From a virus: a stretch of DNA of 28,298 bases. The position numbers were made by a program, and so were the translations under genes. The stretch lies in IMG/VR virus record IMGVR_UViG_3300021959_000293, positions 1-28,298 of that record; one strand, 5' to 3'. This document shows positions 8,576 to 16,504 of this stretch, piece by piece; positions within the stretch are counted from its first letter, which is position 1; each line of letters starts with the position of its first letter. Below the pieces are notes generated by a model. The model saw only the letters and a program-made list of their open reading frames with translations, was not told where the DNA came from and did no database searches.

Positions 8576-8920
8576 ATGTCATTAGCGAAACGCATTGCAG
8601 CAAAACGGGCGGAACAAGAACGGGGTTTTCTGGATGTTGAAGAATGGGGCGAAGGGGACACACCGCTTCGCCTATACTTCACAACGGTTTCAGCGCGTGA
8701 CATGGAGCAAATCCAACGTAAACACAAGGATTTCATAAACAACCCAACAATGTCGGCCATGATCGACATGATTATCAGAAAGTGTGAAACGGATGATGGT
8801 GAAAAAGCGTTCACACTTGAAGATAAATCAATCTTGATGGGGGAACCATTAAACCTGATCGCAAAAGTATTTGGTGCGGTCTTGGAAAGTGTTACTATTG
8901 AGGAACACGAAAAAAACTAA
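8576..8920 (+). CDS. Tail assembly chaperone, short (G-like) product
   Basis: This is the 114-residue product made when ribosomes read through to the zero-frame stop at 8918. It begins with a basic segment (SLAKRIAAKRAEQERGF) and contains TPLRLYFTTVSARDMEQIQRKH-type sequence and PLNLIAKVFGAVLES, as in gpG-type proteins that coat the tape measure before tube growth. Its last codons lie within a canonical slippery heptamer, so a share of ribosomes would make the longer GT product. Its place between tube and tape measure is diagnostic. Confidence 0.82.
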   Translation: MSLAKRIAAKRAEQERGFLDVEEWGEGDTPLRLYFTTVSARDMEQIQRKHKDFINNPTMSAMIDMIIRKCETDDGEKAFTLEDKSILMGEPLNLIAKVFGAVLESVTIEEHEKN

Positions 8921-9072
8921 GGGGCGACCCGTTTCGGTATAACCTGATTGCATTGGCCGAATTGCTTGGAAAAACCATTGGTGAAATTGAGCAAATCAGT
9001 CTTTCAGAATACAATGAATGGGTCGCATACTTTGCTATAAAGTCGGAGAAAGACAAAAATGGCGGCGACTGA
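8576..9072 (+). CDS. Tail assembly chaperone, frameshifted (GT-like) product
   Basis: A -1 slip at 8917 joins the 114-codon G frame to 51 further codons ending at TGA 9070-9072, giving 165 residues. The added part reads LRGDPFRYNLIALAELLGKT followed by IGEIEQISLSEYNEWVAYFA. The helical 'W.aYf' end is typical of the T part that contacts the tape measure. No start codon or ribosome site belongs to this second frame, so frameshifting is the natural way to express it. It overlaps the tape-measure start by 14 bases. The slip is deduced from sequence only. Confidence 0.85.
8911..8917 (+). other. Programmed -1 frameshift site, A AAA AAC
   Basis: In the zero frame the codons are GAA AAA AAC TAA, so the heptamer A AAA AAC is in the correct phase for tandem slippage. 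The stop codon immediately after it would help pausing. The -1 frame is open for 51 codons. I did not identify a convincing downstream pseudoknot. Confidence 0.85.
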
Positions 9073-10456
9073 TCTAACAATTCGAATGAATGCCGTCGGC
9101 AATGCGGTTCCTGAAATGAAAAAGGTTCAGGCGCAGCTTGGCAATCTTGATCAGACAATTATCAAATCCACCGCGAACATGAACCGGCATGTTCGCGGTA
9201 TGCAAAGCATTGGCAAAGCCAACAAGAACATGACCCGCAACTTGGGCATGGCATCATTGCAGTTCCAAGATATGGCGGTTCAAGCATCCATGGGAACGGA
9301 TGCATTGCGGATTATGACCATGCAAGCACCACAACTTGCATCGATCTTTGGCCCGAAGGGAATGATCTTGGGTGCGCTGATTGCGGTCGGTGGTGCCATT
9401 GCAATGATGGGCGATAAGACGACAAAGATGTCGTTTGACTTCAAGCGTTTTGGGCAAGACATTGGCCCAGCACTTGAGCCGTTCAAAAAGGCATGGGAAG
9501 GTGTTAAATATACATTCAACCTAGTTAAAGAAGCGATGATTTCAGGTGTGAACTTAATCATCAATGCGTTCCAGTACATGGTTGCCATTTTTTCCGCTAT
9601 TCCCGAAAGTTTCAGGCGATTTGTTGACGCAGCATTAGGCCACTGGTTTATATTCAAGCAAAGTATTATTGCCGGTGCCTATGATGCGCGGGCAGCTATA
9701 CAAGATATGCTTGATTTCTTTTCCATGTCTGGCCCGAAGGAAGGGTTCTTGGGCTTCATGGATGATGAAACAGGTCATACAGCGGCAGAAAATTTGCGTT
9801 TTCTGGCAAAGGTCGCAAGAAACCAAGCAGCTTTAGTTGAAGATCAAATGGAAAAAGCTGGCGCACCTGTAGATGCATTTTCGGAAAAGCTGGCCAACAT
9901 TAAGCTGATTGATTTAAGAGATTATTTCAAACGGGTAAAAGAAGAAGCCGAAAAAACAGGTGCGGCAGTTACAACCGTTGCAGACATGATCGGTGACAAG
10001 TTTGGTGATGCCTTTATGTCTATGGTTGACGGCACCATGAAAGCGAAGGATGCATTCCGCACAATGGCGGCGGAAATAATCAAGGAATTGTTCCGCATTT
10101 TTGTCGTTAAAAAGATCACTGGCATGATTTCGGGCGCATTGACGTCTTCATTCCCATCACTAGGAACACCCATGAAGGCCATCGGGGGACCCGTACAGCG
10201 CGGGAAGCCATATATCGTGGGTGAACGTGGGCCGGAACTGTTTGTTCCATCACGCACCGGTTCCATTGTGTCAAACGACAAGATTTCAGGCGGTGAAAGT
10301 GTTGTCGTTCAGCAAACAATTAATATTTCGACCGGTGTTCAGCAAACCGTTCGAAATGAAATCAGAAACATGTTGCCGATGATTTCGGAAAGCGCGAAAG
10401 GCGCGGTTCTGGATGCGAAAAGACGCGGCGGAAGTTATGGAAGGGCGTTCGCATAA
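9059..10456 (+). CDS. Tail tape measure protein
   Basis: This 465-residue protein sets tail length and is ejected ahead of the DNA. The N-terminal region is helical (MKKVQAQLGNLDQTIIKS). The 'FQDMAVQASMGTDALRIMTM' and 'QLASIFGPKGMILGALIAVG' segments are tape-measure hallmarks, the latter a hydrophobic stretch near residues 95-118. The C-terminus carries the typical GGPVQRGKPYIVGERGPELF followed by VPSRTGSIVSND. Using the rough rule of 0.15 nm per residue, the tail would be about 70 nm, which is short for a siphovirus. It begins inside the end of the GT frame and its stop overlaps the next ATG. Confidence 0.92.
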   Translation: MAATDLTIRMNAVGNAVPEMKKVQAQLGNLDQTIIKSTANMNRHVRGMQSIGKANKNMTRNLGMASLQFQDMAVQASMGTDALRIMTMQAPQLASIFGPKGMILGALIAVGGAIAMMGDKTTKMSFDFKRFGQDIGPALEPFKKAWEGVKYTFNLVKEAMISGVNLIINAFQYMVAIFSAIPESFRRFVDAALGHWFIFKQSIIAGAYDARAAIQDMLDFFSMSGPKEGFLGFMDDETGHTAAENLRFLAKVARNQAALVEDQMEKAGAPVDAFSEKLANIKLIDLRDYFKRVKEEAEKTGAAVTTVADMIGDKFGDAFMSMVDGTMKAKDAFRTMAAEIIKELFRIFVVKKITGMISGALTSSFPSLGTPMKAIGGPVQRGKPYIVGERGPELFVPSRTGSIVSNDKISGGESVVVQQTINISTGVQQTVRNEIRNMLPMISESAKGAVLDAKRRGGSYGRAFA

Positions 10457-11061
10457 TGGCCATCACTTACCCTTTATCTTTCCCGTCACACACTGGCGTT
10501 CGATCAATCGAAATCAGGGCGCGGAATGCGGTCGCTATTTCGCGCAGTCCGTTCACATATGACCAACAGGTTCACGCATATTCCGGCCAATGTTGGGAAG
10601 CTGATGTTTCCCTTCCACCGATGAAAGCATCGGATGCGGAACAATGGATCGCGTTCTTGATGTCATTGCGTGGCCAGTTCGGAACGTTCACAATGGGTGA
10701 CACCTTGAACACGTCCCTTCGGGGAACTGCATCATCAGTCACGGTGACGGCGGCAGCCGGAGACAGTTCGCTTGATGTTAATGTTCCAAACGGCGAAACA
10801 CTGAAGGCCGGCGATTGGATACAGCTTGGATCGGGTTCGTCCGCGACGCTTCACAAGGTTCTTCAAGACTACACCGGAACCGGTTCGTTGGAGACTGACA
10901 GTTTGGAAGTATGGCCGGCGGTCAGGGTCGCGCATTCCGCAACTTCGGCAGTGACATCGAACACGGTCGGAAATTGGCGTTTAAACGTCAATGAAACGGT
11001 CTGGAACATCAATGAAGCGTCGGTTTATGGACTTACCTTCGGATGCGTTGAGGCGATATAG
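10456..11061 (+). CDS. Distal tail / minor tail protein
   Basis: This 201-residue protein begins with a beta-rich ITYPLSFPSHTGVRSIEIRA segment and contains WEADVSLPPMKASDAEQWIA, then FLMSLRGQFGTFTMGD. This is the pattern of distal tail proteins that form a ring at the tube end, as seen in DUF2460/GTA-like and roseophage minor tail proteins. The second half (SLDVNVPNGETLKAGDWIQL) looks like a small beta barrel inserted before the C-terminal strands. It follows the tape measure with a 1-base overlap and precedes the hub gene. The family is recognised at the level of layout, not by a search. Confidence 0.72.
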   Translation: MAITYPLSFPSHTGVRSIEIRARNAVAISRSPFTYDQQVHAYSGQCWEADVSLPPMKASDAEQWIAFLMSLRGQFGTFTMGDTLNTSLRGTASSVTVTAAAGDSSLDVNVPNGETLKAGDWIQLGSGSSATLHKVLQDYTGTGSLETDSLEVWPAVRVAHSATSAVTSNTVGNWRLNVNETVWNINEASVYGLTFGCVEAI

Positions 11062-11655
11062 ATGTCAAGAATTGTTCCATCCGCACTTGTCACCGCGCTT
11101 GGGAACGCGCAGATCGAACCGTTCTTTGCAATCGAAATGATTTTCGACACGCGAACAATCACGTTCAATGGCGAAAGCATCGACGTCGGTCCGTTACGCT
11201 TATGGTCTGGGATGTATGATAAGACGATCAACGTCCAAGGTTCGGACCAAACGTTCACGGGAACGGGTGGTTTATTGTCTATTGGCGGCCTTGAAGAAAC
11301 GGGTGATTTATCCGCGAAATCCGTCACGCTAACACTTTCAGGAATTCCGTCGACAATTATATCGTTAGCATTGCAAGAACCATATCAACGACGCGCTTGT
11401 CGAATTTATTTCGGCGTTGAAAGTGTTTCGGATGTGGTTGAAATCTTCACCGGCAAAATGAACACAATGCGCATTCTTGACAGTGAAGACGCCGCAACGA
11501 TTGAATTGACCGTTGAAAGTAAGTTGGTCGAACTAGAAAGATCGTCAAATTGGAGATACAACGACGAAAACCATCAATCGCGCAATTCTGGTGACAGCTT
11601 CTTTTCATATGTGCAAAGCATTCAGGACGCACAAATTCCATGGGGTCGAAAGTAA
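11062..11655 (+). CDS. Tail hub-like minor tail protein (DUF2163-like)
   Basis: This 197-residue beta-rich protein starts with SRIVPSALVTALGNAQIEPF and FAIEMIFDTRTI. It contains LRLWSGMYDKTINVQG and a repeated pattern of polar strands (VTLTLSGIPSTIISLALQE, IFTGKMNTMRILDSED). Such proteins follow the distal tail protein in GTA- and roseophage-like tails and help form the hub that holds the tip protein. It abuts the gene before and overlaps the next one by 16 bases, so the three are probably coupled. Specific role is inferred from order. Confidence 0.65.
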   Translation: MSRIVPSALVTALGNAQIEPFFAIEMIFDTRTITFNGESIDVGPLRLWSGMYDKTINVQGSDQTFTGTGGLLSIGGLEETGDLSAKSVTLTLSGIPSTIISLALQEPYQRRACRIYFGVESVSDVVEIFTGKMNTMRILDSEDAATIELTVESKLVELERSSNWRYNDENHQSRNSGDSFFSYVQSIQDAQIPWGRK

Positions 11656-12056
11656 ATCTAAATAAATTCATCGAACATGTCAGTTCACACCCGTTTGAAT
11701 GGGGTCGGCATGATTGTTTGACTTTCACCAATGGTGCATTTGAAGCGTATTGGGGCGAACCTTATGCAAAAGATTGGATTGATGGATATATGGTCGAAGG
11801 CCGACCGCCGACCGCAAGGGAACTAAGGAAAACGTTCAAATATAGCACAGTAGAAGCGGCACTTGATGATCGTTTGCATCGATGCGAACCCACTAAATTT
11901 GGCGCACTGGTGACGACAAAAGAAAATCAAAGATGGGTGACAGGTGTCGCTTTGGGCATATCAATCGGTTCGCGGTGTATTTTCTTGAATAAACAAGGTA
12001 TGATCGCAATCAACGCAATCGACACAAACGGCGCATGGGTTCCACATGAAGAATGA
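11640..12056 (+). CDS. DUF6950-like tail protein, putative cysteine peptidase
   Basis: This 138-residue protein has FEWGRHDCLTF (Cys26) near its start, which resembles the active-site cysteine region of NlpC/P60-like tail peptidases and DUF6950 proteins. A GVALGISIGSRCIFLNKQG segment follows. Proteins with this motif sit just before the tip protein in many alphaproteobacterial phages and GTAs and may cut peptidoglycan during entry. The later catalytic His is not certain: candidates lie in the C-terminal 25 residues, such as VPHEE. It overlaps both neighbours (16 and 11 bases). Activity is inferred. Confidence 0.6.
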   Translation: MGSKVNLNKFIEHVSSHPFEWGRHDCLTFTNGAFEAYWGEPYAKDWIDGYMVEGRPPTARELRKTFKYSTVEAALDDRLHRCEPTKFGALVTTKENQRWVTGVALGISIGSRCIFLNKQGMIAINAIDTNGAWVPHEE

Positions 12057-14727
12057 CATTCCCTTTAATGTTCTAAGAAATCCCAATTCATGGGATAATG
12101 TTCCGCGCGATCCGATTTCGGTGGCGATTGCGACGGCCGTGACGGGTGCAACATCTGGGATTGCGTATTGGGCCGTTTATGCGGTTTCCACGATTGCCAT
12201 TTCAGCGGTTACAAGTTCGGTTTTAAGCGCATTATCACCAAAGCCGGAATTCCCTAGTAGTGAGGTAAATACTTCGCAAGGTTTATTGGTGAATGGGCGT
12301 GGCGCAGCGCAGCCCCAAGACTTTGTTTACGGTGAAGTCAGAAAAGGCGGAACAATCACGTTCATTGAAAGCACCGGAAGCAATAACCGGATATTACATC
12401 AAATAATTGTTCTTGCTGGCCATGAAATTGAAGATGTTGTCGATATATACTTCAACGATGAAATCGTCACAATGTCGAACGAAAATGTCACTACATCACC
12501 TTACAGTGGATATGCAAAGGTTTATGCCCATCTTGGCGACCAAACATCGGCGACAAGCACCTTTGACAATTCGACACAATCTTTGGCCACCACGCTTCAC
12601 GCAGAAACAAGCGCGACATCTGGCTTTGTCGGAAAGGGCATCGCTTATCTATATTGTCGTTTTATTTATAACCAAGACGCATTTGCGAACGGAATTCCTA
12701 CTGTTACAGCGCGAATAAAAGGAAAGAAGATTGTCACAACGTCAAGCGGGACAGAACAATCGTCGGCCTATACGAATAATGCGGCTTGGTGCATTCGTGA
12801 TTATTTGACTTCGGTTTATGGCTTGGATGATGATGCGATTGATTATTCCACATTTGAAGCAGCGGCGGACATATGTGACGATCATTTAGATGGAACATCA
12901 ATTGATCAATACACAATCAACGGTGTCATTCGAAGTGATCAATCGCATGGTCAGGTTCTTCAACAGATGATGACAGCTTGCGGTGGAACGCTTTATTGGG
13001 GCGGTGGTTCATGGCGTCTATATGTTGGGAATTTCGTCACACCTACAAAAACGCTGACACTTGCCGACTTTAGGGGTCCGATTTCCTTAGATACTAGGGT
13101 TTCAATGCGGGACAACTTCAACACGGTTCGCGGGACATATATCGACGCAAGTGATGATGGCGATTTTATTACGGCGGATTATCCATCGCAAACAAGTTCG
13201 GCCTTCCTAACCGAAGATAATAACATTGAAACGGTTTTAGATTTGCCACTGCCATTCACCACCAATGAAAAAGCAGCGCAAAGATTAGCAAAACAAATGC
13301 TTTATAGAAGCCGTGAACAAATGACCATTCAAGCCGACTTTGGGATGAATGCATTCAATATCGAAGTTGGGGATTTTATAAAACTACAGAATGCAAGGTA
13401 TGGATGGGGTTCTGGTGATGAAAAGACTTTCGAATGCGTTGGATGGCGACTTCAGGCCGATCAAGATAGTGGTGAATTAAAGGTCAATTTGACGCTTCGC
13501 GAAAGTTCATCAGCGGCGTTTGGTTGGACCGACGCAGATGCGCAAACAATTGTTCGCAATAATTCAACGCTTCCCAAATATTATGAAGTTCCGGCGATTG
13601 GTCTGGAAATATCGCAAGAATATCGGGTTGTGAATGAAAACGTCACAAACGCGATTGTGATCGATGTGACTTGTGACAATGCACCGGAAATCGATTATGT
13701 CATTGTTAAATATAAGAAAACATCCGACACCAACTTCAAATCTCTGGGCCAAGGCTTGCTATTAGATGGAAATTCTTATGTTGCAAGGTTTGAAGTTAAT
13801 GACATTGAAACACCGCAATTAGGTGAAACGGCGATTAACTACACAATTTCAGCGACACCGGTGAATGGCCTTGGTTTCAAGGGAACAACGGTGACAACGA
13901 CATTCAATGTCACCGCCGACACGACCGCACCATCTGCACCGGCGTCATTGTCGCATTTTCTTTCTGGCGGAACAACATTCTTCACATGGCCGGCCGTGTC
14001 CGACTTGGATTTGTCGCATTATAAACTTTATTACACATCGAACACATCCCACACGTTCCCAAACAATAAAGCATCGATGGACGTAAAAGTCGCAAAGATT
14101 GCAAGACCAGCGACATCGATCACATGGGGCGCACTTTCTGGAAAGTGGTTTGTTTCAGCGGTCGATAAAACCGGCAACGAAAGTACGACGGCGGCCACAA
14201 CTACAATTTCGGCGTCGGAATTGCCGTCGTTGAACACATCAGATACAGACACAGAACACACTGCATTCGATGGGGATAAGACTGATAACATCACTGATAC
14301 CGGTTCAGCGATACATTTGACCAGTTATTCATCATCGGGTTCAGATGGCGTTTATGAATTCTACCACGACGGCGATGGATATATGGACGCGGGAACGTCA
14401 AGAACGATCCGTTTGTCATATGTTTCCACCTATACACGCAAACACGCAAACGCGGTCAGTGGTGAAGTGAACTGGGATGACATTCCCAACAATTGGGACA
14501 GTTGGCCATCGAATTGGGATGATTGGACTGATGAAACCCTTGATTATGGCGACATTGACGTTCAGGTTCAGGCCGCATCATCAACCGACAATGTGACGTA
14601 TTCAGATTACATTGACGCAAGTGGTGAAATCGTGGGACAATACGTCAAATTCCGCGCGGTTTTGTCCAACAGTGGGGCAAACGTCACGCCGCTGATCACC
14701 GCGCTTTCGGCAACTTTGGAGTATTAA
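12046..14727 (+). CDS. Tail tip / central fibre protein, gpJ-like
   Basis: This 893-residue protein forms the tail tip that probably contacts the host. A hydrophobic, Ala/Thr-rich N-terminal stretch (residues 20-60) precedes the conserved tip core (QDFVYGEVRKGGTITFIEST, IIVLAGHEIEDVVDIYFNDE). A mid-section follows with GGTLYWGGGSWRLYVGNFV and AQRLAKQMLYRSREQMTIQA, typical of gpJ-like proteins. Residues 600-720 look like a fibronectin-III domain (TTAPSAPASLSHFLSGG). The end (WDDIPNNWDSWPSNWDDWTD, then ITALSATLEY) is a C-terminal type I associate with alphaproteobacterial phage tip proteins. It starts within the end of the preceding gene. Confidence 0.88.
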   Translation: MKNDIPFNVLRNPNSWDNVPRDPISVAIATAVTGATSGIAYWAVYAVSTIAISAVTSSVLSALSPKPEFPSSEVNTSQGLLVNGRGAAQPQDFVYGEVRKGGTITFIESTGSNNRILHQIIVLAGHEIEDVVDIYFNDEIVTMSNENVTTSPYSGYAKVYAHLGDQTSATSTFDNSTQSLATTLHAETSATSGFVGKGIAYLYCRFIYNQDAFANGIPTVTARIKGKKIVTTSSGTEQSSAYTNNAAWCIRDYLTSVYGLDDDAIDYSTFEAAADICDDHLDGTSIDQYTINGVIRSDQSHGQVLQQMMTACGGTLYWGGGSWRLYVGNFVTPTKTLTLADFRGPISLDTRVSMRDNFNTVRGTYIDASDDGDFITADYPSQTSSAFLTEDNNIETVLDLPLPFTTNEKAAQRLAKQMLYRSREQMTIQADFGMNAFNIEVGDFIKLQNARYGWGSGDEKTFECVGWRLQADQDSGELKVNLTLRESSSAAFGWTDADAQTIVRNNSTLPKYYEVPAIGLEISQEYRVVNENVTNAIVIDVTCDNAPEIDYVIVKYKKTSDTNFKSLGQGLLLDGNSYVARFEVNDIETPQLGETAINYTISATPVNGLGFKGTTVTTTFNVTADTTAPSAPASLSHFLSGGTTFFTWPAVSDLDLSHYKLYYTSNTSHTFPNNKASMDVKVAKIARPATSITWGALSGKWFVSAVDKTGNESTTAATTTISASELPSLNTSDTDTEHTAFDGDKTDNITDTGSAIHLTSYSSSGSDGVYEFYHDGDGYMDAGTSRTIRLSYVSTYTRKHANAVSGEVNWDDIPNNWDSWPSNWDDWTDETLDYGDIDVQVQAASSTDNVTYSDYIDASGEIVGQYVKFRAVLSNSGANVTPLITALSATLEY

Positions 14728-14729
14728 GA

Positions 14730-15374
14730 ATGTCACAACACGATTTTTCAATCGCAAACCAGACGGCCGCGAATGCAAGGTCGGACATAAACAACGCGCT
14801 TCAGGCATTGGCATCACTTAGTTCGGGTGCGACCGCACCGTCGACGACATATGCAAATCAACTTTGGTATGACACCGCAAACAATCAAATCAAGATGCGC
14901 AACGAAGCGAATAGTGATTGGATCGTTCTTGGGACGGTTGGCACCACATTTGAAGTCACTGGCGGAATTCCAGCCGGCGCGGTTCAATCGTTCGCAATGA
15001 ATACAGCACCGACCGGATGGTTGGACTGTGATGGAAGCGCAGTTTCGCGCACAACTTATTCAACCTTATACACAGCAATCGGGACGACTTTCGGGGCTGG
15101 CGACGGTTCGACGACCTTCAACGTTCCTGATTTGCGCGGGGAATTCATCCGTGGTTGGGATGACGGCCGTGGCGTCGATAGTGGCCGGACATTTGGTTCG
15201 GCACAGGCGGATGAATTGAAAAGTCACCGACATTCAATCGCCTTTGCGGGTAATGGTTGGGATGCTTACACTGGCCTAAATCAAGGGACGGGTGTCACTG
15301 ACTACACAGATTATACCGGCGGGGATGAAACAAGACCGCGAAACATCGCGCTTCTTTACTGCATCAAGACATAA
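14730..15374 (+). CDS. Tail collar-domain fibre protein
   Basis: This 214-residue protein combines an N-terminal tail-attachment helix (ANARSDINNALQALASLSSG) and a short YANQLWYDTANNQIKMRNE module common on phage fibres. A collar domain (PF07484 type) at residues 85-165 is recognised by GWLDCDGSAVSRTTYSTLYT, GDGSTTFNVPDLRGEFIRGW and a C-terminal LKSHRHS. The protein ends in RPRNIALLYCIKT, the standard end of collar-domain fibres. It starts 2 bases after the tip gene and is followed by a 71-base gap. Confidence 0.85.
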   Translation: MSQHDFSIANQTAANARSDINNALQALASLSSGATAPSTTYANQLWYDTANNQIKMRNEANSDWIVLGTVGTTFEVTGGIPAGAVQSFAMNTAPTGWLDCDGSAVSRTTYSTLYTAIGTTFGAGDGSTTFNVPDLRGEFIRGWDDGRGVDSGRTFGSAQADELKSHRHSIAFAGNGWDAYTGLNQGTGVTDYTDYTGGDETRPRNIALLYCIKT

Positions 15375-15445
15375 ATCAAGGCACTTTCGCAAAAGATCGT
15401 TTTCGTCTATAGTGTCAACATAAACGTTTATTGGAGAAATCTAAA

Positions 15446-15817
15446 ATGGCAACATTAAACGACCGCGTTTTTGACAACGGGCTAACGGTATTAGATACCG
15501 AAGCGAACCGGATCGACGTGACGTCACAGGAAGCGACGACATACGCTGAAGCAACATCGACTTACACTTTGGGCAATTCGACATCCTTATCCATTGGCGC
15601 ACCAGCCGACCGGACAGGTGGCGGCCGTAAAGTGACAGTTGCGGCGATCACAGACGGATCAATCAGCGGGACAGGCACAGCGACACATTATGCGATTGTG
15701 GACACATCAAATTCACGTTTGTTGGCGACAGGTTCGTTGACCGCTTCACAGTCGGTCACATCTGGGAACACATTCACACTGGCGACATTCGACATCGGTA
15801 TTCCTGATCCTTCTTAA
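15446..15817 (+). CDS. Small virion protein, roseophage-type
   Basis: This 123-residue protein reads ATLNDRVFDNGLTVLDTEAN, then ATTYAEATSTYTLGNSTSLS, and ends as a beta-rich domain (HYAIVDTSNSRLLATGSLTA). I recognise this 'DR..DNGL.vLDTEAnrI' opening from structural regions of alphaproteobacterial phages, where its exact role is not known. The ATG at 15446 is chosen over an upstream TTG because a GGAG sequence lies 9 bases before it. It probably sits in the tail tip or fibre base together with the following gene. Confidence 0.72.
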   Translation: MATLNDRVFDNGLTVLDTEANRIDVTSQEATTYAEATSTYTLGNSTSLSIGAPADRTGGGRKVTVAAITDGSISGTGTATHYAIVDTSNSRLLATGSLTASQSVTSGNTFTLATFDIGIPDPS

Positions 15818-15839
15818 ACTTTAACAAGGGGGTTCACAG

Positions 15840-16493
15840 ATGGCACTTGTCGTCGCTGATCGCGTAAAAGAAACGACTACAACAACCGGAACCGGAACAT
15901 ATACGTTGGCCGGTGCGGTTGACGGCTTTCAAACGTTTGGCGCAATAGGGGATGGAAACACGACCTATTATGCTTGTTCTGATGGGACTGACTACGAAGT
16001 CGGTATCGGAACATATACCGCAAGCGGGACCACGCTTGCGCGGACAACGATCATTGAAAGTTCGAATTCAGATGCGGCCGTCAATTGGTCGGCGGGTTCG
16101 AAGCAAGTCTTTTGCACCTTACCAGCGGACAAGGCGATTTTTGCCGATAGTTCCGGCATTGTTGCCAAGCCGATCAGACTAGAACAGCAATCATTAACCG
16201 CAAGCGGTGGCACATTGACCATCGACCTTTCGGCAGCCAACAACTTCAAGATCACTATGACGGCGGCCACCACCTTCGCGTTCACGAACAAAGACGCGGG
16301 ACGGGGCGGAAACATTGTGATCGTTGAAAATGCAACCGGCGGATACAGCTTCACATTGCCGGCGGAATGTAAAACACCGGTCAACGGGGCGTCGATTGTT
16401 CAGTCGACAGGTGCGAACGAAGTGAGTATTCTTTCATATTATGTGGTCGACAGTTCAAACATATTGGTCAACTATCTTGGTGACTTTGCGTAA
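15840..16493 (+). CDS. Virion structural protein with GTGTYTLAGA module
   Basis: This 217-residue beta-rich protein begins ALVVADRVKETTTTTGTGTY and TLAGAVDGFQTFGAIGDGNT and continues with YEVGIGTYTASGTTLARTTI, a module widespread in marine and alphaproteobacterial phages next to fibre genes. The second half (GTLTIDLSAANNFKITMTAA) ends with SSNILVNYLGDFA, a common fibre-side end. It may serve as an adaptor to which fibres attach. A ribosome site for the next gene (AAGGGGG) directly follows its stop. Confidence 0.75.
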   Translation: MALVVADRVKETTTTTGTGTYTLAGAVDGFQTFGAIGDGNTTYYACSDGTDYEVGIGTYTASGTTLARTTIIESSNSDAAVNWSAGSKQVFCTLPADKAIFADSSGIVAKPIRLEQQSLTASGGTLTIDLSAANNFKITMTAATTFAFTNKDAGRGGNIVIVENATGGYSFTLPAECKTPVNGASIVQSTGANEVSILSYYVVDSSNILVNYLGDFA

Positions 16494-16504
16494 AGGGGGC
16501 CGCG

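Noticed and set aside
15375-15445. Possible promoter with TATAGT at 15408
   Set aside because: The gap is suggestive, but no acceptable -35 element lies 16-18 bases upstream (only TTTCGC/TTCGCA), so I did not call it.
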